Positions 51,962 to 59,944 of a stretch of DNA of 64,000 nucleotides are shown here, piece after piece. The position numbers and the translations under genes were made by a program. The DNA comes from Thermanaerothrix solaris. GTDB taxonomy: Bacteria > Chloroflexota > Anaerolineae > Anaerolineales > Anaerolineaceae. The notes under the pieces are model-generated. The model did not search any database. It was not told the DNA's origin and saw nothing but the letters and a program-made list of their open reading frames with translations. Where the stretch lies: contig NZ_JAUHMF010000002.1 of NCBI RefSeq assembly GCF_032334255.1, forward strand, positions 744,001-808,000, written 5' to 3'. How positions within the stretch are numbered: the first letter of the stretch is position 1; the number at the start of each line of letters is the position of its first letter.

Positions 51962-53062
51962 TTAAATTTTTTTTTGCCGGGCGGCTTCTTCCTCGCGGGT
52001 GGGCACCGGTTCGGTGTGTTTGCCGGTGCTGCTGGCGCCTTGCAATTGCTCAATGCGGTCCTGCAATTCTTCCATGGTCATCTCGGCTTGCTGGAAGGGA
52101 GCGCGTTTGAGCCGATGCGGCAACGCGAGTTCGGCGGCCAATGCGATATCGCGCCCGGTTACGCTGGTGCGGCCCTCAAAAGCGGCGTGGGCACGCGCAG
52201 CTTTGAGGATGACCATGTCGGCGCGGTGACCATCCACATTCAAAGAAGCGGTTAGGGAGGCAATGGAGAGTAAATCGCGCGAGGTATAAGTCACCTGGGG
52301 CAGCAACTGACGCGCCTGCTCAATCTGGCGTGAAAGTTCTTGCTCCTTAGGTAACCATTCCTGGCGAAAGGCTTCGGGATTGGCTTCAAAGGCCAGATTG
52401 CGTTCGATGATCAGCACCCGTTCGCGGGGATCGCGAATGCCCCGAATTTCAACCGAGAGGGCAAAACGGTCGAGCAATTGCGGGCGTAGTTCACCTTCCT
52501 CGGGGTTCATGGTGCCAACCAAGATGAAGCGCGCCGGGTGGCTGAATGAGATGCCCTCGCGCTCGATGATGTTCACACCCATGGCGGCGGAATCGAGCAA
52601 AATATCCACTACATGGTCATCAAGCAAGTTTACTTCGTCAATATAAAGCAAACCGCGGTTGGCGGAAGCCAACACGCCCGGCTCGAAGTGACGTTCCCCT
52701 TTCTGAATGGCCTTTTCGATATCCAGGGTGCCCACCACGCGGTCCTCAGTCGCCGAGATGGGCAGGTTGACAAACGGGATTGGGCGGGTGGTGACCGGGA
52801 GATTCTCACCTCGGGCGGCCCGTTCGCGGCATTCGGTGCACCAGGTGGCAGGCGTATCGGGATCGCAGCCAAAGCGGCAGTCCGCAATGACCTTGATATG
52901 CGGTAACAACGCCGCCAGGGCGCGCGCCGCTGTGGATTTGGCGGTGCCACGCTCGCCGCGGATCAAAACCCCGCCGATGCGCGGGTCAATGGCATTCAGG
53001 ATCAGGGCGCGTTTCATCTGCTCCTGACCCACAATGGCTGTAAAGGGATAAATCACCGGCAT
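51962..53062 (-). CDS. AAA+ chelatase ATPase subunit (ChlI/BchI/CobS-like)
   Basis: A 366-aa AAA+ protein. Walker A is RGERGTAKST; the ChlI-type Cys-rich insert is CRFGCDPDTPATWCTEC; Walker B is GLLYIDEVNLLDD; sensor 1 is VGTMNPEEGELRPQLLDRF. Such ATPases drive metal insertion into tetrapyrroles together with a VWA partner. It ends RQKKI at TAA 51962, directly in an A9 run. The VWA domain lies in the next frame. No CobN/ChlH large subunit is present in the window, so the metal is undetermined. Confidence 0.92.
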   Translation of the reverse strand: MPVIYPFTAIVGQEQMKRALILNAIDPRIGGVLIRGERGTAKSTAARALAALLPHIKVIADCRFGCDPDTPATWCTECRERAARGENLPVTTRPIPFVNLPISATEDRVVGTLDIEKAIQKGERHFEPGVLASANRGLLYIDEVNLLDDHVVDILLDSAAMGVNIIEREGISFSHPARFILVGTMNPEEGELRPQLLDRFALSVEIRGIRDPRERVLIIERNLAFEANPEAFRQEWLPKEQELSRQIEQARQLLPQVTYTSRDLLSIASLTASLNVDGHRADMVILKAARAHAAFEGRTSVTGRDIALAAELALPHRLKRAPFQQAEMTMEELQDRIEQLQGASSTGKHTEPVPTREEEAARQKKI

Positions 53063-53178
53063 ATTGATCTGCCTCTCTCACTACCACTAGATTCTCGCAG
53101 GGTAAGTTTACCACGATTTGGAGCAGTGAGCGTGGGGCTGTCGAGCCTGTGGCAACGCGAATTTGGGTTAGGAGGGAA

Positions 53179-53622
53179 TCAGAGGTGGTGAGACGGGAGC
53201 CCTAATTCATCCAACCAGGCCCGGATACGCGCGGAAATTTGATCCCGAACCTGGCGGAATTTTGCTCGTTTGGCCTCATCCTCGCCTTCAAATGCCGCCG
53301 GGTCCTCAAACGGCCAATGCAGTCGGATACCCTGGCCGGGGAAGAAGGGACAGTTCTTTTCGGCATCGGCGCATACTGTGATCAGGTAGTCGAACGTCAT
53401 CTTACCCCGGTATACATCTAAGGACTTGGAGGTCTGATGGCTGGCGTCAATGCCAATTTCGGCCAGGACTTGAAGGGCAAACGGGTTGACCCCCTTAGGT
53501 TCAATGCCAGCGCTGTGAACCTCGAACCAATCGCCGCCATAGTGGCGTAAAAGCGCTTCGGCCATTTGGCTACGGGCGGAATTGCCGGTGCATAAGAAGA
53601 GAACACGTCTTTTGGTCATCAT
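53179..53622 (-). CDS. arsC: arsenate reductase / low-molecular-weight protein tyrosine phosphatase family
   Basis: A 147-aa protein. The catalytic P-loop is FLCTGNSARSQMAEALLR (Cys-x5-Arg type), and the redox cysteines of the thioredoxin-linked ArsC class may be in TVCADAEKNCPFFPG. The WPFEDPAAFEG segment is typical of these reductases. It reduces arsenate to arsenite or dephosphorylates protein tyrosines; the Cys pair favours arsenate. It stands alone. A 10-bp inverted repeat lies just upstream of the start. Confidence 0.9.
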   Translation of the reverse strand: MMTKRRVLFLCTGNSARSQMAEALLRHYGGDWFEVHSAGIEPKGVNPFALQVLAEIGIDASHQTSKSLDVYRGKMTFDYLITVCADAEKNCPFFPGQGIRLHWPFEDPAAFEGEDEAKRAKFRQVRDQISARIRAWLDELGLPSHHL

Positions 53623-53642
53623 CTTAATTCTATCGTGATCTA

Positions 53643-53680
53643 GTTTGATTTTAACCAGTTTAAATTAAGAAAAATCAAAC
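53643..53680. repeat. 10-bp inverted repeat upstream of arsC
   Basis: GTTTGATTTT (53643-53652) and AAAATCAAAC (53671-53680) are perfect inverted copies 18 bp apart, 21 bp before the arsC start. It may be an operator; TTGAT/ATCAA words occur in ArsR-type sites. No ArsR gene is in the window. Confidence 0.55.
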
Positions 53681-53727
53681 AATGGGTTAGGGTAAGGTTA
53701 AATCCGTGAAAAAATGCCCCCAAAATA

Positions 53728-53756
53728 TTGACATTTTGGGCAAAATCGTTGAAAAT
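53728..53756 (+). promoter_or_regulatory. probable promoter of the polyamine operon
   Basis: TTGACA (53728-53733) and GAAAAT (53751-53756) are 17 bp apart. This lies in the 356-bp gap between arsC and speD; the rest of the leader holds GC-rich hairpins (GGTGATTTCACC at 53782-53793, TGCCC/GGGCA, CCCCGC/GCGGGG). Confidence 0.5.
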
Positions 53757-53978
53757 AAACCACTGACTGCAGACGATAAGGGGTGATTTCACCTCACTGC
53801 TGCCCACTCCCCGCTCGGGCAGCGGCGGGGCAAGGGGAAGGGGTTTTGGTGGGTTCTTGACCTGCTGAGGCCCCCTCTATCTTTTATCCGCCTTGCCGGG
53901 AGCGTGGAGGTACCTGCTGGCTGACCACCCCGAACGTTGCAGCACATCTATCCCAAAAAGAAGGAGGTTTATGGACAG

Positions 53979-54356
53979 TTGGACGGGCAGCTGCGCTTGG
54001 GGGAACACTATATTTGTGATCTCTCAAACTGCAACCGAGAACTGCTCTACGATAGCGAGCGTTCCCGCGATTTGTTCTTCCAGGCAGTGAGAGATAGTGG
54101 GTTAACCATTGTCAGCGAGGGCTACTATCCTTTCAGCCCGCATGGTTTCACTTGTTTCCTCTTGTTGGCCGAGTCCCATGCGAGTTTGCATGCGTGGCCG
54201 GAATATGGTTACTGCGCTATCGACCTGTTCACCTGTAACCTGGACCTTGATATCAAGCCATTGGTGGACAAACTGATTAGCCTGTTTGGGGCGCAAGACG
54301 CCCAAATTCGCGTAGTCAGCCGCACTGCGGTTTGCCGGGAGGAGTGCCCAGCATGA
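53979..54356 (+). CDS. speD: S-adenosylmethionine decarboxylase proenzyme (SpeD, class 1B)
   Basis: A pyruvoyl enzyme of about 125 aa that decarboxylates AdoMet for spermidine synthesis. The self-cleavage site is AESHASLHAW: the Ser becomes pyruvate. The His five residues on and the Cys twenty residues on (DLFTC) match the S63/H68/C83 spacing of the Thermotoga enzyme. FSPHGFT is also present. Start: TTG 53979 follows AAGGAGG at 11 bases. An ATG at 53971 sits closer to that site but in another frame. The frame is open to TTG 53937. It overlaps the next gene (ATGA). Confidence 0.9.
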   Translation: MDGQLRLGEHYICDLSNCNRELLYDSERSRDLFFQAVRDSGLTIVSEGYYPFSPHGFTCFLLLAESHASLHAWPEYGYCAIDLFTCNLDLDIKPLVDKLISLFGAQDAQIRVVSRTAVCREECPA

Positions 54357-54778
54357 ACGCCTCATTGGAATCCCCCACTCTGGTGCGTTACATCATGGAA
54401 GAACCCGGCGTGCCCGCCACGGGTGAAAAGCCGTGGGGCTGGCATCTGGTGTTGAACCTGTATGAGTGCGATCCAGAGCGCATCACTTCGGCGGAGGTTA
54501 TCCGGCAGTTCGTCATTGACCTGTGTGATTTGATCCACATGCGCCGCTTTGGTGAGCCTCTGATCGTCAACTTTGGTGAAGATCCGCGCGTCACCGGTTA
54601 TTCTCTGGTGCAACTCATCGAGACCAGCAACATCACCGGGCACTTTGCCAATCAGTCCAACGCGGCCTATCTGGATATTTTCTCGTGCAAAGAATTTGAT
54701 CCAGAAGTTGCCACCCGTTTTTGCGTGGAAACCTTCCGCGCGAAAAAATTCAGTGGAGTGTTCATTAACCGTGGCTGA
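54353..54778 (+). CDS. second SpeD homologue, possible neofunctionalised pyruvoyl decarboxylase
   Basis: A 141-aa SpeD-family protein. WGWHLVLNLYECDP corresponds to the SpeD start, and FGEDPRVTGYSLVQLIETSNITGH to the catalytic region. The ESH motif is changed to ETSNITGH, yet a Ser, a His five residues later and a Cys twenty residues later (DIFSC) keep the exact catalytic spacing. It may therefore still self-process. SpeD homologues that decarboxylate arginine or ornithine are known, which would give this operon its own diamine source. ATG 54353 overlaps the speD stop and has GGAGG nine bases upstream. It overlaps speE by 8 bp. Confidence 0.82.
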   Translation: MNASLESPTLVRYIMEEPGVPATGEKPWGWHLVLNLYECDPERITSAEVIRQFVIDLCDLIHMRRFGEPLIVNFGEDPRVTGYSLVQLIETSNITGHFANQSNAAYLDIFSCKEFDPEVATRFCVETFRAKKFSGVFINRG

Positions 54779-55601
54779 GACCTGGGTTACCGAGCAACTA
54801 CATTCGTTTTATCGCCAGTCACTGCGGGTGAAGAAGGTGCTGGTGGACGAGCAAACGCCTTACCAGCACCTTCAGGTGGTGGAAGCCGAGTTTTTCGGCA
54901 AGGTGCTTATCCTGGATGGAATCATCCAGCTCACCGAGTATGATAACGCCGGCTACCACGAGATGATCACCCATATCCCCATGCTGGCGGTAGAAAACCC
55001 GCGTACAGTTCTGATCGTGGGTGGCGGTGATGGTGGTAGCCTGCAACAGGTCTTGCGTTACCCCTCGGTGGAACGGGCCGTGGTTTGCGAATTGGATCGG
55101 CGTGTGGTGGAAGTGTGCCGCGAACACTTCCCGGCCTTTGGCGATCCTTATCGTGACCCGCGGGCAGAGGTGGTCTTCCAGGATGCCTTTACCTATCTAG
55201 AAAACCCGCCTCTCAAGTTCGATGTCATCGTCTCAGATACCACTGATCCCATTGGGCCGGCGGAGAAACTCTTTAGCCCTGATTTCTTCCGTCGCCTGGC
55301 GGCAGCGCTCAACCCGGGCGGCGCGATTGCAATCCAAAGCGAGCAGATGTTCTTCGATCAGGCTTTGATTCGTGACATTTATCGCTTTGCCAAGACGCTT
55401 TTCCGCGCCCCAGCATATTACTATACCCTGGTGCCGACCTACCCCGGCGGCGGAATTGGGTTCATGTATATGTCAGATGTGCCCTGGACGAATGGTTTGA
55501 ATAAACCCTATCCGCCAGGGCAGATGAATTACCTCAACCCCGACGTGCACCGCGCGGCCTTTGCCTTGCCGGAGTTCTTCCGGCGGGTGCTGGAAAGTTG
55601 A
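54771..55601 (+). CDS. speE: spermidine synthase
   Basis: A 276-aa aminopropyltransferase. The N-terminal beta domain has HLQVVEAEFFGKVLILDGIIQ; the Rossmann fold has VLIVGGGDGGSLQQVLRY, then ELDRRVVEVCREHFP, and the catalytic Asp in IVSDTTDPIGPAE. C-terminal residues are complete. It transfers aminopropyl groups from decarboxylated AdoMet to putrescine or a longer amine. GTG 54771 is chosen because the family begins with WVTEQL-type sequence just after; it overlaps the previous gene. Confidence 0.95.
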   Translation: MAETWVTEQLHSFYRQSLRVKKVLVDEQTPYQHLQVVEAEFFGKVLILDGIIQLTEYDNAGYHEMITHIPMLAVENPRTVLIVGGGDGGSLQQVLRYPSVERAVVCELDRRVVEVCREHFPAFGDPYRDPRAEVVFQDAFTYLENPPLKFDVIVSDTTDPIGPAEKLFSPDFFRRLAAALNPGGAIAIQSEQMFFDQALIRDIYRFAKTLFRAPAYYYTLVPTYPGGGIGFMYMSDVPWTNGLNKPYPPGQMNYLNPDVHRAAFALPEFFRRVLES

Positions 55602-55634
55602 TCACATCCTAGCCGTATTCGGACATTGAGGCGA

Positions 55635-55672
55635 AGATCTCTCGTGGACATTTGTCCGCGGGAGATCTTTTT
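55635..55672 (+). terminator. Rho-independent terminator of the polyamine operon
   Basis: A 16-bp stem with two mismatched positions (AGATCTCTCGTGGACA / TGTCCGCGGGAGATCT) and a tight loop is followed by TTTTT, 34 bp after speE. Confidence 0.92.
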
Positions 55673-55754
55673 GCCGCTCCGGCTTTGGGCCAGGGTGCGG
55701 TATAATCCTAACGTTGCCTGAAACTGGGTTCACTTTTTGGAATGAGAAAAGGTC

Positions 55755-58211
55755 ATGGAAGTTGGTACTGTTTTTCCGGTAGATATTGATGAACAAATGC
55801 GCTCGGCATATCTCGATTACGCCATGAGCGTTATTGTGGCGCGGGCACTGCCCGATGCGCGGGATGGCCTCAAGCCGGTTCACCGTCGCATCCTCTACGC
55901 CATGCATGAATTGGGCTTGCGTTCGAATGCCCCGTATAAGAAATCTGCCCGCATCGTGGGCGAGGTTTTAGGTAAGTATCACCCTCATGGCGATATGGCA
56001 GTGTATGATGCCATGGCGCGCATGGCACAAGATTTCTCGATGCGCTATCCTTTGGTTGATGGTCAGGGTAACTTTGGCTCAGTGGATGGCGATGCCCCGG
56101 CGGCCATGCGTTATACCGAGGCGCGCCTGAACGCCCTGGCCGAAGAGATGCTGGCCGATATTGACAAAGACACGGTGGATTTCACCGATAACTTCGATGG
56201 CTCGCTCAAAGAGCCGGTGGTCTTGCCTGCGCGCCTACCCAATTTACTACTCAACGGCGCGTCAGGGATCGCTGTGGGCATGGCGACCAACATTCCCCCG
56301 CACAACCTGAATGAGTTAAGTGCGGCGATTGCCTATGTCATTGACCACTACGATCAGATTGACGAAATTACCGTAGACGACTTGATGAAACATCTCCCAG
56401 GCCCGGATTTTCCTACCGGTGGGGTGATCGTGGGGCAAGAAGCCATCCGCCAGATGTATTCAACCGGGCGGGCGCGGCTGACGGTGCGCGGACAGGCGCA
56501 TATCGAAGAGATTCGCGGTGGGCGTTACGCCATCATCATCACCGAGATCCCCTTCCAGGTGAATAAAGCCAGTTTAATCGAACGTATTGCCGAATTGGTG
56601 CGTGAGGGACGTATTGACGCCATCGCCGATTTACGCGATGAATCAGACCGGCGTGGCATGAGCATTGTCATCGAATTAAAACGCGGTGCACAACCCCGCA
56701 AGGTGCTCAACCAGTTGTACAAGTTCACGCCTTTGCAAATCACCTTTGGGGCGCACCTTCTGGCGCTGGTGGACAACGAGCCGCGAGTGCTTTCGCTCAA
56801 GCGTGCCCTGCAAATCTACATTGAGCACCGTCGCGAGGTGATCGTCCGCCGATCGCGCTTTGAATTGGAAAAAGCGCGCCAGCGAGCCCATATTTTGGAA
56901 GGGTTGCTGATTGCTCTGGCGAACCTGGATGAAGTCATACAACTGATCCGCCAGTCCTCGGATGCCGATGTGGCGCGTAAGCGCCTGATAAACCGTTTCA
57001 AACTCAGCGAAGCCCAGGCCCAGGCGATCTTGGAAATGCCCTTGCGGCGATTGGCTGCGCTGGAACGCAAGAAAATTGAGGATGAGCATAAATCCCTGCT
57101 CAAGCAGATTGCGGCTTTGGAAGATTTGCTCGCCTCACCCAAGAAAGTGCTCAAAGCCATCAAATCCGATTTACAAGAACTGACCGAGAAATATGGTGAT
57201 CAGCGCCGCACACGCATTGTGGTCGGTGAAAAAGAGGACTTTGAGGAAGAGGATCTGGTACAGGATGAGCCGGTGTTGATCATCCTGACGCAGAAAAATT
57301 ACATCAAGCGGGTGTCACCCTCGGTGTTTCGCACCCAGAACCGTGGCGGGCGCGGTGTTACCGGTCAGTCTTTAAAGGATGAAGATGAGACGCTGATGTT
57401 GTTGGCTGCCCGCACGTTGCACACCATCCTTTTCTTCTCCGACCGGGGTAAGGTCTATGCCGAGAAGGTCTATCAAATCCCGGATGCTGGACGCACCGAT
57501 CGCGGCTTGCCGATCACCAATGTGCTTTCATTGGACAGCGGTGAACGCATCACGGCGGCAGTGGCCGTACCCGATTTTACGGCGGCACAGTACTGCACCA
57601 TGACCACGGTGCGCGGCAAGATTAAGCGGGTGGCTTTGGAAGAATTTTCCAACGTTCGCGCCTCGGGACTGATAGCGATTACCTTGGAAGAAGGTGATGA
57701 ACTTGGCTGGGTGCATCTAACCAGCGGCAAGGATGAGTTAATCCTGGTGACGGCGAAAGGTCAGGCCTTGCGCTTCAAAGAGGAAGAAGTCCGACCAATG
57801 GGACGCCAGGCGGCGGGAGTGATTGCGATCAAATTACAGGCTGGTGACCGCGTGGCTTCCATGGATGTGGTACATCCCAACGCCGATTTGCTGATCGTCA
57901 CCGAACAGGGGTATGGAAAGCGCACCGCGCTCAAAGATTTTCCACGCCACTCGCGCGCCAAATCTGGCGTGGCAGCATTGCCGGCAACTTCATTGAAGAC
58001 CAGCGGCGTGGTGGCGGCGGCGCGGGTAGTGCAGGAAGATGACGAGATCACGCTCATTTCCGCCGGTGGCGTGATGCTGCGGCTCAAGGTGAAGGATATT
58101 CGGCGCATGACGCGCGTAGCCCGCGGGGTGCGCTTGATGGAACTGGATAAAGGTGATACCGTAGCCTCGGTGGCGCGTATCGCTGCCGCCGATCTACGTG
58201 TAGGCGGGTGA
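55755..58211 (+). CDS. gyrA: DNA gyrase subunit A
   Basis: An 818-aa type II topoisomerase subunit. The catalytic Tyr lies in AAMRYTEARL. The winged-helix/tower region and coiled coil are complete, and the C-terminal beta-pinwheel contains the GyrA-box-like element NRGGRGVTGQ (about residue 530), which supports gyrase rather than ParC. In the quinolone-determining region HPHGDMAVYD, a Met replaces Ser83 of the E. coli protein. gyrB is not adjacent. It has AAAGG upstream of ATG 55755 and abuts the convergent small gene with no gap. Confidence 0.96.
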   Translation: MEVGTVFPVDIDEQMRSAYLDYAMSVIVARALPDARDGLKPVHRRILYAMHELGLRSNAPYKKSARIVGEVLGKYHPHGDMAVYDAMARMAQDFSMRYPLVDGQGNFGSVDGDAPAAMRYTEARLNALAEEMLADIDKDTVDFTDNFDGSLKEPVVLPARLPNLLLNGASGIAVGMATNIPPHNLNELSAAIAYVIDHYDQIDEITVDDLMKHLPGPDFPTGGVIVGQEAIRQMYSTGRARLTVRGQAHIEEIRGGRYAIIITEIPFQVNKASLIERIAELVREGRIDAIADLRDESDRRGMSIVIELKRGAQPRKVLNQLYKFTPLQITFGAHLLALVDNEPRVLSLKRALQIYIEHRREVIVRRSRFELEKARQRAHILEGLLIALANLDEVIQLIRQSSDADVARKRLINRFKLSEAQAQAILEMPLRRLAALERKKIEDEHKSLLKQIAALEDLLASPKKVLKAIKSDLQELTEKYGDQRRTRIVVGEKEDFEEEDLVQDEPVLIILTQKNYIKRVSPSVFRTQNRGGRGVTGQSLKDEDETLMLLAARTLHTILFFSDRGKVYAEKVYQIPDAGRTDRGLPITNVLSLDSGERITAAVAVPDFTAAQYCTMTTVRGKIKRVALEEFSNVRASGLIAITLEEGDELGWVHLTSGKDELILVTAKGQALRFKEEEVRPMGRQAAGVIAIKLQAGDRVASMDVVHPNADLLIVTEQGYGKRTALKDFPRHSRAKSGVAALPATSLKTSGVVAAARVVQEDDEITLISAGGVMLRLKVKDIRRMTRVARGVRLMELDKGDTVASVARIAAADLRVGG

Positions 58212-58418
58212 TTAGAACAACATCATCCGCCCGGTGACCACCAAGCACAGCATCCCCAGGACGACGGTCATCAAGAACAGCAATAACGAGAGCACAAACC
58301 GCTGGGCAGCCGTCATCCCCAGAAACTCCCGTCGCCGACGTCGCCGGCGCGTCGCGGAAGGCTTAGGTTCTTCTTCGGAAAACGATACGTCAATCGAACT
58401 GCGTAAATCGTCAAGCAT
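58212..58418 (-). CDS. small single-pass membrane protein
   Basis: A 68-aa protein of unknown function. An acidic N-terminus is followed by a basic patch of eight Arg/Lys (TRRRRRRREF) and a C-terminal hydrophobic segment of about 27 residues. By the positive-inside rule the N-terminus is cytoplasmic. ATG 58418 has AGGAGGTG five bases upstream. It overlaps the birA end by 8 bp, so the two are coupled. Confidence 0.7.
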   Translation of the reverse strand: MLDDLRSSIDVSFSEEEPKPSATRRRRRRREFLGMTAAQRFVLSLLLFLMTVVLGMLCLVVTGRMMLF

Positions 58419-59226
58419 CCTCACCTCCTGAGGATCCGGCAAACGGCGCAGCGAGAGGGCGAATCTCCCCTGCGTTTAGCCGATATTCAGTGCCGTCTTC
58501 TAACCGCAAGCGTAAATGTCCTTCTGGACTTAATCCCTTCACGCGTCCGATCAGGGGGGGATTGTGTCCATCGCTGGCCTGAACCCATTCACCGCGAAAC
58601 GCCAGGTGGTCTTCCCAGGCGATCATAAATTCAGGGCTGGTCAGGCGATGGCGCCAGGCAAAAAAGGCCTCAAGGACGCGCCGGAGCACATCCCAACGGT
58701 TTATGGGGTGTCCCAGGACCTCTTCCAGGCTGATTGCCGGATAGTGTAGCCCTTCGGCTGGGGGTACGGCGGCGCGTCCCACGTTGATTCCGATGCCCAC
58801 CACGGCCCCTTGCAACTGCTCTTCCTGCCAGGCCAGTTCGACCAAAATGCCGCACACTTTGCGTTTGTCAATTAATACGTCGTTAGGCCATTTGATGTGG
58901 GCGTCCACTCCAAAACCAACCTTGAAAGCCTGGGCAACGGCCAGTGCACCCAACGCTGTTAGACGTTCAACCGGGAACGGCAACTGCGCATTAGGCCGCA
59001 CAATGAGGGTAAACGCTAACCCTGCTTCAGGCACGGTGATCCAGGTGCGGCCTAACCGCCCCCGCCCTTGAGTTTGGTGACCCGCCACCACCAAAGCCCC
59101 ATCCGGTGCACCCTGATCCAACCAGGCTAAAGCGATATCGTTGGTTGATCCCACCTCTTCATAATACTGCCAGGCAGGCAGATTTAGGTCGCGCAACCAA
59201 TGTTCAAGTGCAGCAGATTCCATCAT
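58411..59226 (-). CDS. birA: biotin--[acetyl-CoA-carboxylase] ligase (BirA)
   Basis: A 271-aa biotin protein ligase without the N-terminal DNA-binding domain, so a class I enzyme that does not regulate transcription. Motifs: STNDIA, the biotinoyl-AMP loop GRGRLGRTW, KWPNDVLIDKRKVCGILVE with the catalytic Lys, and GIGINVG. A C-terminal SH3-like domain is present. It can biotinylate the Lys113 carrier of the decarboxylase operon at 45 kb. Confidence 0.95.
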   Translation of the reverse strand: MMESAALEHWLRDLNLPAWQYYEEVGSTNDIALAWLDQGAPDGALVVAGHQTQGRGRLGRTWITVPEAGLAFTLIVRPNAQLPFPVERLTALGALAVAQAFKVGFGVDAHIKWPNDVLIDKRKVCGILVELAWQEEQLQGAVVGIGINVGRAAVPPAEGLHYPAISLEEVLGHPINRWDVLRRVLEAFFAWRHRLTSPEFMIAWEDHLAFRGEWVQASDGHNPPLIGRVKGLSPEGHLRLRLEDGTEYRLNAGEIRPLAAPFAGSSGGEDA

Positions 59227-59283
59227 GAGGTAATTATACTTGTTACCCCCAAGCCGTGGGTGCAGAGGTTGGGTTTAGGTGAA

Positions 59284-59315
59284 AAATAAAAAACTCCCAC
59301 AGGTAACTGTGGGAG
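59284..59315 (-). terminator. Rho-independent terminator of hsp20
   Basis: On the minus strand a perfect 9-bp stem (CTCCCACAG / CTGTGGGAG) is followed by TTTTTTATTT, 24 bases past the stop. Confidence 0.92.
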
Positions 59316-59338
59316 GGGTAGGGGACGTAGCGTTTAGA

Positions 59339-59758
59339 TTAGCGCGCTACAACTTTGATCGTGCGCGGACGGGCTGCAGCGGCTTTGGGTACCCGTAGAG
59401 TCAACACACCGTCCTTGAGGCTGGCGTCGGCTGCCGCGGAGTCCAGTTCATCTGGCAGGTGAATCACCCGCATGAAGCGACCGCGCGGGAGTTCTTGGAG
59501 GATGTAAGTGGCTTTTTCGTCATGCTCGGGTTTGAGCTCGCCCTGGAGAGTCACCGTATTGTCCTGGATCTGGATTTGAAGTTCTTCGGGTTTCACACCG
59601 GGCACTAACGCCGTGATCTCATAGCCTTCGTCATTAACGCGAACGTCCACCGGCACCCAGACCGTGGGTGATTCTTCGGGCCATTCCTCGTTGAGAGCAC
59701 GATCCAACCAGCGCCGCATCATCCAGCGACCGTAGGGCATGCGCATGTACATCATCAT
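59339..59758 (-). CDS. Hsp20/alpha-crystallin small heat-shock protein
   Basis: A 139-aa ATP-independent chaperone. The alpha-crystallin domain (about 40-130) shows VDVRVNDEGYEITALVPGV, PEELQIQIQDNTVTLQGEL and the late signature LKDGVLTLRVPKA. A C-terminal I/V-x-V tail (TIKVVAR) supports oligomer contacts. ATG 59758 has AGGAGG six bases upstream. It is monocistronic. No CIRCE element was seen in the short upstream region. Confidence 0.94.
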   Translation of the reverse strand: MMMYMRMPYGRWMMRRWLDRALNEEWPEESPTVWVPVDVRVNDEGYEITALVPGVKPEELQIQIQDNTVTLQGELKPEHDEKATYILQELPRGRFMRVIHLPDELDSAAADASLKDGVLTLRVPKAAAARPRTIKVVAR

Positions 59759-59880
59759 AATCAACCTCCTGTAATCGTTGGGCTATTCTGCCTCTTTGGA
59801 TGTTGGATGCTTTTATCTTAGGCGCGGTGTATAGGAATTTGGCAAACAAAATATCAGCGTTCTATATGAATCGTGACATA

Positions 59881-59920
59881 AAAACCAACGCCCCGGTGTG
59901 AGAAAACCCCGGGGCGTTGA
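59881..59920 (-). terminator. terminator of the 60-64 kb ABC operon
   Basis: On the minus strand CAACGCCCCGG and CCGGGGCGTTG form an 11-bp stem followed by GTTTTTATG, 26 bases past the ATPase stop. Confidence 0.9.
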
Positions 59921-59944
59921 TTAAAGGGTAACGAACGGATTTGA

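Noticed and set aside
53893..54090. Open frame with ATG 53971 and a good Shine-Dalgarno inside speD
   Set aside because: The frame does not continue into a recognisable protein; the SpeD frame shows all catalytic residues.
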